Origin: Rugalucina vietnamica
Taxonomy: Eukaryota; Mollusca; Bivalvia; Lucinida; Lucinidae
Reading direction: 5' to 3'
DNA: 64,000 nucleotides
Assembly: GCA_964017185.1 (NCBI GenBank)
Contig: OZ024869.1
Coordinates: 71,828,315-71,892,314 of the forward strand
The position numbers were made by a program, and so were the translations under genes. The notes below the pieces were generated by a model. The model saw only the letters and a program-made list of their open reading frames with translations. It made no database searches and had not been told where the DNA came from. Shown piece by piece: positions 37,199 to 49,227 of the stretch (its first letter is position 1; every line of letters begins with the position of its first letter).

Positions 37199-37432
37199 GA
37201 GCCGCGATGCGAGAAAACCAACAATGTAGTTTCTGAATGTGTCAGACACAAACCAAGCTGTACAAGCACAGAAGATGGCTAGGGGCTGGAAATTTTGGGT
37301 TTAGAAACTAGAGGAATTGTACTAGCCATGTAGCGAAAACAAAGGTGCTGATCAGCTTCTCAATTACTGCGAAGCTGATCTGCGCCTTTGTTTTCGCATA
37401 GGCAAAAATCTGGTTTTCTCATGAAGCGGCTT
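37199..37432 (-). mobile_element. MITE family A, copy 14
   Basis: GAGCCGCGATGC...GCGGCTT, 234 bp, flanked by ATAT. The stem has unpaired changes (CTTCTCAATTACTG), so it is a decaying copy. Confidence 0.88.
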
Positions 37433-38186
37433 ATATATAATAATAAATATAAGACCTTGTGAGAATTTCAATTAGTGTGCAGGTTCAATATGTGTGAGAA
37501 AAATCAATAAATTTGACAAAATTAAAAACTTGCATAGAAGGCCGGATAGGGGGAGAAAATATTGCATTTATTTAAGTTTGAATGACAAAATTATATATAT
37601 GCACTTTATGCAGTTACCCCAGTATCACATCTGGGAACATAGGATTTTCTATCATACTTTTTGAAAATTGTGGGAAATCGGCATAGTGTTTGGCAAAGTA
37701 TAGACAAGTTTTCTTTCTGAAAATATCATTTAAACAGGGAAAATCCAACCCCCATATAACAAAGTGGTAAAGTTTAAGTTAAAATTAATTGCTCAAATTC
37801 CTAGGATGACCTCATAAGTAAATGCAAATAGTAATAAATTACTATTAATCCCTTCATAAATAATAGAATGAATGATTATAATATTTCAACATTTTATCAA
37901 ATGAAGTCTTGTCATGAGAGTCACCCTACTTTTGGCATTTGTAACCCTTGAATCGCTGATAAAACTGTAGGCTTCTGGTCTGATCCTCGGATTGGCTCAC
38001 ACTAGTATACACCCGAGCTTGCTATGCATATGATTGCGACACTGCAAACTTTGCAAATGCTTGTTTGTGTCTTTCTTGACCAGATCTTCTTGTGACTGAC
38101 TTCTCATATCATGAAGATTTATCCCCCTTATCAGCTGAATTTTGACATTCCATTGCATAACCTCAGTTGTGAGAATTATTTCATAT

Positions 38187-38385
38187 GAGCCGCGACGCGA
38201 GAAAACCGGTTTACGACCAGGTCTGACATAAACAGGCCTGTACAGTTTCAGAAAAAGTCTAGAAGACTGAAATTTCGGTTTTAAGAAGAAGAGAAATTGT
38301 ACTATCCGTGTAGCGAAAACAAAGGCGCCGATCTGCGCCTTTATTTTCGCATAGGCGAAAATCCCGTTTTCTCACGACGCGGCTC
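38187..38385 (-). mobile_element. MITE family A, copy 15 (stem deleted)
   Basis: GAGCCGCGACGCG...CGACGCGGCTC, 199 bp, flanked by ATAT. The terminal repeats are almost perfect but the central palindrome has collapsed to AGGCGCCGATCTGCGCC, a deletion of most of the hairpin. Confidence 0.92.
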
Positions 38386-38449
38386 ATATCATACCCTCAT
38401 TAATTGTTCATTTTGATAATTTTGATAAAACTGGTCAATTTATCATTGT

Positions 38450-38640
38450 GGCTTAAACCACCCCTGGTGTTTCATTAATCACATACCAGAAATATGATTA
38501 CAAAAATATGACTTTTGTACCCCTCTATCCAATGATAGTGCAAGGCATGCACTATCATTGGATAGAGGGGTACAAAAGTCATATTTTTGTAATCATATTT
38601 CTGGTATGTGATTAATGAAACACCAGGGGTGGTTTAAGCC
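38450..38640. repeat. Perfect inverted repeat, 93-bp arms, 5-bp spacer
   Basis: Arms 38450-38542 and 38548-38640 are exact complements with no mismatch, ending GGCTTAAACC outside and TAGTGCA at the centre (spacer AGGCA). It matches no other family here. Confidence 0.97.
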
Positions 38641-38825
38641 AGTGTTCTACACCTTCACAGGTAGTGGTTGGTTCTAACATAAAAAATAAACACTTTTTGT
38701 TAAAGTTTCAAAATGAAATTCATGATCAGCTTTTCAAAAGAATTTGGAGCTTTTAATTATTCATTGCGCATCTTAAATTGAGTATGACCAAATCTTTATG
38801 AAGCAATGTGCCATATTAAATTTTA

Positions 38826-39104
38826 CTCACTAGTCATTTGTAACCACGGCCTCCCCCAGCCTGGGGTATAGCGTGGACTTGGACTTTTGGTCTAGCAAAT
38901 CCCTGCTAAAAGCCCCACCCTGCAGGGACTGCTCGTTGGTAAAACCACTGCTGTTTCCCCCTTTTCATTTCACGTATAAAGCAAACCCTGGGTATTTCCC
39001 CCGCACTGCCGTTGCAAAACTTTGGTCAAAGCCCCTCTCATTTCCACTGCTATCCTCCGCCGTCCACTGGTTGTGGGGGGCCTTGGTTACAAATGAGTAG
39101 TGCA
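38826..39104 (+). mobile_element. MITE family C, copy 2
   Basis: CACTAGTCATTTGTAACC...GGTTACAAATGAGTAGTGCA. The interior shares GCTAAAAGCCCCACCCTG and AAAGCAAACCCTGGGTATTT with copy 1. Confidence 0.8.
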
Positions 39105-40151
39105 TTATGTAGGTCCATAGGATTATGTTTGCAACATTTTACTGACCTGTACCAGGACCTATGTAAAAATGGAAGATGCAACAAGGATGCTTGACTGATA
39201 AGTCACTTTATTATACACATGTATTTATACATATGAGGATGTTCGGGACGAAGTACGTTGGTTTAGGTTACAGAGTACTGTACTAAGTCATGTAAGTTTT
39301 TGACAAAGTACATAGCCTGCTATGGTTTTCCTGTCTACCGAAATGTATTGCTTATTTTTGTTTAACCTCTCTTTATTTGTCATAAAGGAAACTTAATCCG
39401 AACAGGGTCACTTAAGTCACAAAATTTAATACCCCAAATGTTGGTAAGGTCTGTAAGGGGGTGGATACTAACTTCTGTGCACTATAAAGATTGACTTGGA
39501 GATTGGTCCAGCTAGAAATTTGATCAGGTTGAATGTTTTGTTTCCATTATTTGTTTTTGCAATGTTTGTTTTGTGTTTTGGCTGTTTTCCTTCAAACCTG
39601 GGACATTTTGACCCCTAATTTTTAGCAGTTGGCAGTCCACATTATACCATCCAGGTCCAGTTGGTTGAAAACCTGTGTTATAATGTAGTTCTAAGCTGGG
39701 TAGATCGAGATCAACTATATCATCTGGCGAACAGTCGATAAGAGCTCTTTCCTATTCAGTGGTTATTGAAAATCTAGGCTTTTGCTATCTCCGCACATAT
39801 ATGTATATGATTGTGTGTTCTTGAACAATATGTTTATATTTGGACCTGGGTTTTCGCAGTGCCTGTAAGATTTGAAACTGATACTTTTCAACAAAGTTAG
39901 TAGGATCATCTTTTGTTGTTTCAAAGGTTTGGTACAATGTCTTTGTTTGACGGTTATTATTTACTGGCCGATTTGTGAATTACAGAATTTTAAATATTGG
40001 GTTGAATCATTTAAAATAAGGAAGGAGTGGTTTATGTATGTATGATGTATGTCTCTTCTCTCCATGTGTTCAGTGCAGTTTTTGTAAGATGTTATATCTT
40101 GCTAGCTCTTGATCTGATGACAGTATTTTGCTGATGTTAGAGATGATAACG

Positions 40152-40372
40152 CTCAAGTCATTTGTAATCTGTGACTGCCCCCATCGCCCTGGAGAAGGCC
40201 AGAGAGTCCTAGCCAAAATTCGACGTGTACTGTCCCATAGCACGTGGTAATTACCCAGGTTTTGTATTATATAGGTGAAGAGGGCAGTGTTAATGTGAAG
40301 ATAGCAGACTGCATGCCAGGGAAAATGGCAATAGTTTTGCTGGGGGCTGGGGACCGTGGTTACAAATGATAC
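40152..40372 (-). mobile_element. MITE family C, copy 3 (diverged)
   Basis: GTCATTTGTAATC...GGTTACAAATGA ends, with an interior ACCCAGGTTTTGTATTATA resembling the reverse of copy 2. Confidence 0.6.
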
Positions 40373-40545
40373 CGTAGTCACAGGAGACAAATTTTTGACA
40401 GGAGAAAAGTGCAGTTTGCATCCTTCCACATGTGCTCTTGCTGTCTTTGATTTTGCTGTAAACTTTTTAACGCAAATGGTTTATACATGAAAATTTATTA
40501 TAATGTAAACAGTATACATGCACATTGCCAGCGCAAGGATTTGGT

Positions 40546-40580
40546 AGGGAATGACAACCAGTTACTGGTTGTCATTCCCT
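40546..40580. repeat. Perfect 17-bp-arm hairpin
   Basis: AGGGAATGACAACCAGT and its exact complement with a 1-bp loop. Confidence 0.95.
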
Positions 40581-41301
40581 TCCAAGATAAGAAACTGTTC
40601 CAATATTAAACTTTAAACAATTTTTTGTAATTTTTGCTGAGAAAAATCTGAATGACCACAGTAAAAAGCAAATATAATATGCTGTTGTCCCATGATAAAG
40701 CAGACTAATTTCCGGCTTAGTTGATTGATAAACGTGAACTGTCTATTTGGAATGTCACGGTATTGTGACACATGCTTGTTTTTATTTACTTTCCTTTATT
40801 ATATCGATATTGTTGTTTCTCCTTGTACCAGGATAAAAATCTGTAAATTCCGCCAAAATTCAATTATCTTTGGTAAAATTCCATATGTACCTTTTGCCGC
40901 ACTTATTGTTTTACTTTTAAGCTTCATCGTAATTTGGATTCATACATTTCTCGCAGCATGTGCAACCAGATTTATTGCGGTATATTTTTATATGGTAAGG
41001 TTAATGGCAATCATAATATCTTTGCTTGCCTCTAGGGGGAAAACAGTAAATGAACAATAAATGAAGAATCATTTTGTTTATCTGATACAGAAAAACGAAT
41101 TGTATAAAACCAAGAGCCAGTCTTACACATGGTCCTCAATTACGCCATTGGTTGTCCTTTGAAGGAAGCTTAACCAGGTTAGTAGGTTCCATGAACTAAC
41201 AGGCAATGTAGATAAATTTCAAGTTGGGCTTAATTGTTGGGTTGTCAATAGATGTACCAGCTGCATGGCCCTTTAATTAAAGAATTTTTCATGGAACAAT
41301 T

Positions 41302-41484
41302 AACCATTCACCATTTTTGCATTATCGGCTGGTTTCCAGCTTAGAAAAAATCAATTTTGAAAATGCAGGTAACCAAAACCACCCTGACCTTGAGGTCAGG
41401 GTGGTTTTGGTTACCTGTATTTTCAATATTGATTTTTGAAAGCGGGAAACCAGCTGATAATGCAAAAATGGTGAATAAAAGGTT
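41302..41484. repeat. Imperfect 90-bp-arm palindrome
   Basis: Near-complementary arms around a TG centre at 41391-41392 (ACCCTGACCT / AGGTCAGGGT). Outer parts are TTTTTGCATTATCGGCTGG and complement, with small indels. It is a fold-back MITE or inverted duplication. Confidence 0.85.
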
Positions 41485-41712
41485 GTAAGCATGTTTAAAG
41501 TGCATCACAGGATCACCAACAGAGTTCTAAATACCTTAATGGAGGTTTAACTTTCAATTAAGTCTGATCGCCCATGAGATTGCCATTAAATGGCAGTAAA
41601 TTGTTTCATTTTCTAATTAAGTGGTTCACAAATTGATTCCTAATGGGTGGTTTAGATATTGTCAGATAGGGCTTAATTGAGTGTGGTATGTATGACACTG
41701 ACTGCAGCAGTT

Positions 41713-41766
41713 TAAGGTATTTCTGGAAAGGGGGTGGGGTAAGGTATTTCTGGAAAGGCAGTGGGG
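41713..41766. repeat. 27-bp tandem duplication
   Basis: Two copies of TAAGGTATTTCTGGAAAGG... with a GGGG tail, differing at two positions. Confidence 0.9.
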
Positions 41767-42964
41767 TAACTATCGGTATAGAAACTTTTGCAAGTGCTCT
41801 AACTCAAATATTGTAAGCAGCATCATGTGTAAACCTACTTTTACACATACAAAAGCAAAAGCATACATCGGAGAACATAACAGCTTACCAGTGCCTTTGA
41901 TTTTGCTACATATTTCTGAACATAATTTCCTCACAATTCTGAATCAAAAACTTCGTGTTCATTTGATTTTTGTGGATGTACAGCCTTATTTGTCTCAAAC
42001 CAGTGATTTAACCCCCAAAGCAGCTTTTCTCATTCCATGGCTCTTTTAAACTGACCTTTTGATGACTTTTCAAGTGGAAATCGCTTGACCATAAGTGGTG
42101 AAGTTATTTCATAAGTAGGTTACATTTACCCTTCAGACACCTCCAATATACCTGTATATGTCAGCGATATTATTGGGCTGACATAGTGCGTGCCTCGTCG
42201 TGAGAAATTTTGCTCCCAGTGATTGCAACCACGTCCAACATGGACTAGACTGCTCATCGACAGACGACGGGATTGCACAGTGTTATCTATGTTACGGAAA
42301 CACTTTTGCCAGTGACTGGCCAGATGATAACACACCTTCTTTGTTGTATGCAAAAAGTAGGTTTTCTCTTGACAAGGCTATGTCATAGGTAGCGGGTCAA
42401 AAGCTGCATTAACATTGCAGATTTATTTCAAGTTGAAATTTTATACAAACATTCTAAAACACAGGGTTTAATATATGGCTAGTTAGTCATTAATGTAAAG
42501 AATATACAGCTGAGTTAAATGTTTACGAATCGTGAATAGCGATTAAGTAATAATATTCATAGGGATGTAAAGTATTTTTCTTTTCGGAAGTTATTTCACA
42601 TAGCAATGTGACATATTAAGTATCACTTGGAGGAGTGTATATAGCTTTAAGTTGTTCACCACCAACTGAAAATTAACTTTTTTTTTGGTATCAAAAAGCT
42701 ACAGGAAATGGAAATATAAACACTATTTCAGGAAACATAAAAATAATAATTCCTATATGCATGTGTTAGGAATTTAATGTGGCCATTTTGAATGATGGAA
42801 CTTTCGGCTTCAAAGATAGGTGAATTTCGGCGAGACCTTAGAGGTTACTGTTTCGAATATGTTCCACCATAATGATTATAATTCTGATTATGCTGAATGT
42901 GAAGTTGGATCCTAAACGAGTTGAATATTTGAATAATATGAATATAATATAAAGGTCAAATATA

Positions 42965-43056
42965 ATGAAAATGGAGTTCACACATTATGTGGTGAGAAAG
43001 CCTCGTCATCGGGTAGAGCGGAACTATTCTGTCGGCAGCTATGACTTAAAATGGAG
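42965..43056 (+). CDS. Candidate alternative first coding exon
   Basis: Two in-frame ATGs, at 42965 and 42971. The second, GAAAATGG, is a near-ideal Kozak context. They open a 30-codon frame that ends at a very strong donor, AG|GTAAGG, at 43056. An in-frame TAA lies upstream at 42950, so this would be a first exon. The peptide starts MEFTHYVVRKPRHR and ends VGSYDLKW. It is balanced and charged, unlike the AT-driven peptides of nearby spurious frames. It ends in phase 2, so joining to exon 56020 gives KW-S-PAAPV in frame. This would make a short isoform lacking everything N-terminal but retaining the EVH1 ligand and ASD2. An upstream ORF (MELSASKIGEF...) at 42796-42873 would lie in its 5' UTR. 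Known Shroom genes do make isoforms without the PDZ domain. No transcript evidence is available, so chance remains possible. Confidence 0.45.
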
Positions 43057-43309
43057 GTAAGGGTCTATGCTTTTGGTCTGCATAATGATTTATGCCATAT
43101 GTCATTAATGCATTTAAAGCAGTTGATACCATGTAGCTCATGATAAAAGAATGTCCATGGGAAATAACTGTGCTCCTCTTGCTGAGCCTGATAAGACATG
43201 TCTTGGTACATGTACTTAGATTCGAAGTCTTTCCTATTCTTGAACTATATATTGTTTATACTGTGGTATAAAGTTTTTACAATTTTTGTCAACATTTGAC
43301 CATGATTGG

Positions 43310-43410
43310 GGTTCGCCATGTTGTGTTCATTTTGTCCTTGCGGAACTACTCAAACCCAGGAAGTAGTGGCTGAATGACTGAAAAATCTTTGACTTGGACA
43401 GCTGAGCATA
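43310..43410 (+). mobile_element. SINE body fragment
   Basis: AACCCAGGAAGTAGTGGCTG and GACTGAAAAATCTTTGACTT match the SINE body at 9240-9300. No head remains. Confidence 0.5.
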
Positions 43411-43546
43411 TCTGCATTTTTTACATTCATTCACCAGTGTCAGTCTGTGGCTGTCATTGGCATCCAACCAGTGTTAGGGACTTTTGCTTAGTGGAATTCC
43501 CAGCTATGGCACACTCTCAGTCGCTGATGAAAAGGTAATCACTAGG

Positions 43547-43630
43547 CACTGGTGAAGTGCAAAAATAAAGCATTCCTATAAAAATAGTCACTGGTGAAGT
43601 GCAAAAATAAAGCATTCCTATAAAAATAGT
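43547..43630. repeat. 42-bp tandem duplication
   Basis: Two identical units beginning CACTGGTGAAGTGCAAAAAT. The length divisible by 3 keeps a spurious reverse frame open. Confidence 0.95.
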
Positions 43631-44347
43631 TGTAAAAGCTGTCAAAAGTGTATGTGACTTGACCACCCCTAATGATAGCATCAACTGAAGCAATTTTATA
43701 TTTCCAAATGTCACAGTTTCCAAGACACAAGGGAGACAACAAGACCAGACATTGTTGAAGGTTCACACTTCACATATACATCAGTGACTTTCAGGTTTGT
43801 CATTCACGGACACATCATCATAACGAGGCTGACGAACTTACTGACTGTTAAACAGGAATGTGATTCAGCCTTAGAGCCCCAGGCATTTTGACACTTTGAA
43901 CGGGGTTAACAGGTCGTGAAAATGTAAATCTTATCTATATTCATATTGGTGGGTGACAAAACCAACAATATCTTCTATATACTTGGGTCAGGATGGGTGT
44001 ATACATAGTCTGATCATAGTCTTCCATGCATGCTTTCTCATATCTTGAGGTATAGCTTTGCATCTTTGCTGCCTATGTGCAAGGATGACCATGTGTCTTT
44101 TTGCTGTTCATAGAGGTGAATTTAGTTTGCTTTGTCGTTCAGCGTACTGGCTCATTCTAAATGTGTCATTGGCAAAAGGGAGACTTTAATGAACTGTGAT
44201 GAATCAGATCAGACTCTCAATTATCTTCATATCCTTTAGAATTCCTAAAATTTGGCGCAATTCGATGATGCAGTATGGTATGAGATATGTCCCTCAGCGC
44301 CAGTGAGTGTGGTTGAGAGCTATTTACTAACCATAATTATTGATATG

Positions 44348-44429
44348 GACAATCTTTTAAAACCCATCAGACAAGTTTCCTTTATAAATGACAATCTTTA
44401 AACCCATAAGACAAGTTTCTTTTACAAAT
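44348..44429. repeat. Imperfect 40-bp tandem duplication
   Basis: GACAATCTTTTAAAACCCAT and GACAATCTTTAAACCCAT begin two near-identical units sharing GACAAGTTTC. Confidence 0.85.
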
Positions 44430-44510
44430 GATAGTTTAAATACAAGAATAAAGAAGTGTTAAAGACATTAATGCTTGTTGACAAAAGGCCTATATTTTAT
44501 AAATTTATAT

Positions 44511-44745
44511 GAGCCGTGACACGAGAAAACCCGTCTTCGGGGTTTCCGAACAGGTCTGTCACAAACCGAGCTGTACAAGCACAGAAGATGGCAAGAGGCT
44601 TGAAATTTTGGACTTATAAAATAGAAGAATTGTACTATCCGTGCAGTGAAAACAAAGGTGCTGATCAGCTTTGCGGTTAACGCGAAGCTGATCTTCGCCT
44701 TTGTTTTCGCAAATGCAGAATGTTGGTTTTCTTATGTGGCGGTTT
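44511..44745 (-). mobile_element. MITE family A, copy 16
   Basis: GAGCCGTGACACG... to GGCGGTTT, 235 bp, with ATAT on the left only. The stem is GCTTTGCGG / ACGCGAAGC. Confidence 0.88.
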
Positions 44746-46279
44746 AATTTATATGTTCATTTTAATATCTTATGTAAGTGACATTTTATACTAAGTCTGA
44801 ATAGAGACTTTATGAATAGGAATGGAATGTTGAAATGTTTTTCTGGCCTGTAATTTTGAATACCATACTTATTCTAATAAATTGATCGCTAAAGTGACAA
44901 ACATAAATATATAACAGCAGTTATACAAGGGCAGGGGAATTAAGAACAAAGGGAGCTAATAAAGAGACACATAATCAATCACCCAGTTGTCTACATTACA
45001 ATTCTGACAAAATGTTTTGATGCCCTAATATGTCCTATAAGAAATTTGAATTTTTAGATTGATTTCTGAAATTAATGGTGACACAGCCACACGCCAAAAT
45101 GACAAAGAGAAGATTTATGCACAAAAATGCCCTTGTCCCCCCCCCCTCCCCTTTGTAGATGCCATAACAAAAGTTAATTTTGATACACATGTAAATGGTA
45201 CATGTACTACTATAGATTGCAAGAATGTCTCACTGGTAGAGCAGAACATGTCATTTTGTTGCTTCGGTGTCTTCGGTTGTACATGTTCTGTGTCAAACGT
45301 CTTTTGAATTGTGATCAAGTTACATGACTTTAATGGGGATAATGAATTATAGGGAGGGCAGAGACTCTTGTTTAGTTTAAGAATTTGTAATTTCATCATG
45401 TGGTATGTGTAGTGAACTTGAGTAATTTTAAATCACCTGCACTTTAAGCTTTCTTGCCTTTTAAATGTGGTGTGTAAGCATTTGAAAGACGGTTTGGACA
45501 CATGTTACATACATTATCTGAAGACACATAATTATGTTACATACATTACCTGAAGGGAATTTAAGTTGATTACATAATTAACTATAAGAAAATTTACTCC
45601 TTGCATCCTGCCCCATTCCCCCTCCCCTCACTTGAAGTAAGATGCTTGATAATGATGCGCATTATGTTTACAATATTTTGCTGAGAAAACAAAAAGACCA
45701 CAGGTGCATGTGTAAAGTTTCACAGTATAGATTTGATTGTCTTTGGAACCGACCATGGCATAATCCAGGTCATGTAAGGTGAAATATATATTAACCTAGC
45801 GCTAATCCACATACCCCCACTTGACATGATATCATTTTAATACTCTTCAATTAAAATTGTTCAAATCTTTTTAAAGTACTTGGTACCATTTGATAGCATA
45901 TTTGAGTGTATGAGCTTCAGATTTAAATTTTATAAGCCCCAATTGATTTTAACTCATAGTATCATCAAAGCTCTCTAGGCCTAATCAGTATGTTTGACAG
46001 AACACCCTTTCATGTTTAGAAGAGAAGAGAGATTTTATGGCTTTTGATTGCATTGGGTACTTACAGTACTGAGATAGGCACATACCCCCTCCCCATGTTT
46101 ATTTTACTTGACAGATAATGGTGACATTTAGGAATTTGTAAACTTTGAATAAAGAGGTCACATATACTGGATGTTCTTATAAGGTAGTTTGAAGTTAAAT
46201 GCTGAGATTTGCCAAATTCCAGTTAGCTTTTGCCCTTCACGATTTCTGCATCCCAATATTTTCCTGTTGGATATTGTAT

Positions 46280-46410
46280 GTACCGCTGTTCCGCTGTGCC
46301 CTTAAGCTACCCATAGTACAGGTTAATACCCAGGAAACATTTGCTCTGCCCTGACATGGCTGAAAAATTGTTAACTTTGATGTTAAGCCATGACCAAACC
46401 AAAGTTTTCC
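46280..46410 (+). mobile_element. SINE body fragment
   Basis: GGTTAATACCCAGGAAAC and CTGACATGGCTGAAAAATTG match the SINE body. The head is degraded. It lies just before the TTAA-flanked element. Confidence 0.55.
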
Positions 46411-46433
46411 CCGGATAACACTTCATTCCTTAA

Positions 46434-47047
46434 GGTCAGGGTGTTGTAAAACGTCGTTAAGCAGCGTTACGTGCGACGTTGCTTTGCGACGCCAGCAAAA
46501 CGAGAATCGACGCTCTTATGTCGCGCCATTTTGAACCGGAGAAAGTTGTAGCTTTAACGTCATTTAGTATGAATTTTACATTTTTCCCCATTAAAGACTG
46601 CGACAAATTTTCACCGAAACACAGATAATGAGAATTTCTGCGGTAAAAGGCATTTATTGTAATTCTTGCCTCAGTCGCACTTTGAAATGCAACGAGTGTT
46701 TTCGCCATGACGTTACGTTACGTCACGGAAAATACAAAAAAAACCCGCACTACCATGCATATCAAAACCTCAAATAGCACAAAAACGAGCACGGTTGTCA
46801 AGGACTTTTTTCAAGCAACCTGTTCCAAACTGATTTACGCAGATAATATCAGTTTTTTAAAAACTTCCATCGTGGAATTTAGGAGAAAAATATGTTTGTG
46901 TGCGAAATCTGACATCTATTTCCCTTTTCCCCATTGAGTTCAATGGCAAAAATGGTGTTTTTGGATTGCCTGTAGCTCAAAAACTAATCCGGTAGTCAAG
47001 GAATATTTTTGCATATTCCGATGGGGGAGTATTTAATACATCGATAT

Positions 47048-47092
<45 letters not shown>

Positions 47093-47121
47093 ATCATGGC
47101 GTTTTTTACAACACCCTGACC
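46434..47121. mobile_element. TTAA-flanked non-autonomous DNA transposon
   Basis: Terminal inverted repeats GGTCAGGGTGTTGTAAAACG / CGTTTTTTACAACACCCTGACC (one mismatch) bound 688 bp, with TTAA immediately outside both ends (46430-46433 and 47122-47125). TTAA targets are typical of piggyBac, Kolobok and Sola3 type elements. A run of 50 A lies at 47050-47099, 22 bp inside the right end. The interior is CpG-richer than its surroundings and has no transposase frame. Confidence 0.85.
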
Positions 47122-48056
47122 TTAATGACCATGATGATGAATTTCCAATTATTCCCTTCTTAAATAGAAGCCATGGCCATATTCAATTAATCTCATCTCA
47201 ACTTAGCCTTTTTATGAGAATAATCAGCAATGTAAACATGAATTTTACAAAATGCAGCAGCTATAATGATCTAGTCTGTATTTCCTCAATTTCCTGACAA
47301 TCAATGAAGCAAGAATGCTTGGAATGCCAGAAAAATCAATTCAGCCTCCAATATTACTCAGGTAAAAGCTTCAGGCAGCTGCTTTTAGGCCAAGCTTATT
47401 TAATTCTTAGAGAAAATTGAATTTGAGAAAGGAAATAAGTAATTAAACTTGTGGGTTACTAAGAGCATCATATATAGGTGGGGATCTAGACTGGGTCATC
47501 ACCATTTGATAAAGCCATTTAATGTCGTTGCTCTAGATCTGCATTCGATAATTTTCTCTGTGAAATGCCACACACAAATTTATTTTTATGTTTGGCCTTT
47601 GTCATTAATAATATTAGGATTTAATTTCAGTTTAGCCACAAGCAAAATATTGGGCAGCTGTTGCATACAATTTATCTTTGCAGCCAACATAATGGGTTGG
47701 TTTCAGAATAGAGCAATCAAGCACAAAAACTGTGCTGCAACCAAAACAGCAAATAGATTTTCTTTGTTTGGCCTAATTTTTAAAGAGAAAAAGCTGTAAA
47801 TTCCTAATTTTCCAGCTCAATTGGTTGTGTTTTTGGATGATTTGTTTTATGGAAAATGAGAGATTCTGGAAAGGTAATTAGTAGGAAGTTAAAATTCCTG
47901 GCAAAAGCTAAATTTATTCTGATTATTATGGCTGAAGGAAGTTTTGATATTTCAAATATGAAGAGGTATTTCATGTACATGTTGTAATTGCTTGTTTACT
48001 GTTACACTCTTTTTTATTTTTCGCTACTTTGCATTTAAGATCTACTGAATTGTTTC

Positions 48057-48301
48057 TTTTTTTTCTCTTTTTTTTTAATTCAGTTTTACGTCCCTTTCAA
48101 GATTATTTCAGCCCATATAAGACAGGCCAATCAGTAGGTGGCCGAAAACGGGAGGACCTCGAGAAAAACCACCTGGCACACCCGCAAGCAGAACTTGGCT
48201 TGTCTCACGTGGCCAACGAGGGGCTCGAACCAACAGACACAGTGGTGAGATGATCGAGTGATTAAGAAACAGCACTCTTAACCGCTCGGCCACTGGGGCT
48301 G
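48057..48301 (-). mobile_element. Full-length tRNA-derived SINE with 15-bp target duplication
   Basis: Read on the minus strand: GCCCCAGTGGCCGAGCGGTT with A box (TGGCCGAGCGG), B box GGTTCGAGCCCC, a body, AAAGGGACGTAAAACTGAAT and an A-rich tail. The 15-bp CTACTGAATTGTTTC flanks it exactly (48042-48056 and 48302-48316). The head is most like a Ser/Leu-type tRNA. Copies at 22588 and 1570 are truncated. Confidence 0.92.
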
Positions 48302-49227
48302 CTACTGAATTGTTTCATTTGATTCAACATTGTCATGATATTTTGTTGTTTTAAGTTATTTAATGGCACTGACGAAGGATTTGTTCAGCTTCATTAATTG
48401 AGCCATATTATAGTAATGCTACCAAATATGGTAGTATCTGCATGAATGCTAGTCTGACCATATAGACATTTCAAAATATTGGCTGGTAATCTGCTCTATC
48501 AATATTTAATATTTCGATATTGAACTGTAATATTTAGATATGACCTTGATCGATCCTCCTGCATATTTTCAGTTTCTTAAACATCTCCTGTCTGGAATCG
48601 TAGAGAAGTAAATTTAAAGACATGGCATTCAAAATTTGATATCAATGATTGTCTCTTCGACTGCTTTGTCTTTTATAATTGGTGGCAAGGTTTCTCATGG
48701 TTTGGCTAAAATTTTTCTTAATCTTCTTTATTTCGTGATCCTTTGTAATTGTAAAGTCTATTTTTTGTTGTTGTTTCGTCTTTTGGGGATTAGAGCTAGG
48801 TTGACATGGTGGACAACTTAAGTTACAATGAAGACACATAATGATTTCGAAAACAAAGTTAAAGTTCTTATATGTCAGATGTAAATGACTACATGTTCGT
48901 GAAAAAAGGCCACAGTTCTAAACATCATTTAAGGTAAATTTAATGAATTAGAAACAAAAATTGGATGGTTGTAGAAGGATTTCAATACATTTTGATGTCT
49001 TGGTAGGATGCTATCTTGGATGTTAAAAGATTTTGCATGATATTTTAGACATGAGGTGTTAGCTCAACTAGTTGTGTGTCTGTTATGTAATGACATTGAC
49101 ATATGGTCGATCCTCATGTATATCCCACGAAAGCTAATAAAGTTAACTGTAAGCTTTATTGTTTAATTTAGCTAAGCAATTACAAACGATTACAGCAAAA
49201 TATTACACATAGTTCATGACAATTCTA

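Noticed and set aside
40725..41060. 111-codon hydrophobic forward frame with possible membrane segments
   Set aside because: Its AT-driven composition, lack of splice or promoter context and absence of recognisable family make chance more likely.
47449..47799. 116-codon forward frame
   Set aside because: Hydrophobic AT-rich composition, no exon signals, no recognisable family.
48220..48301. tRNA gene on the minus strand
   Set aside because: The A and B boxes belong to a SINE head that continues into a body and A tail, inside a 15-bp target duplication.
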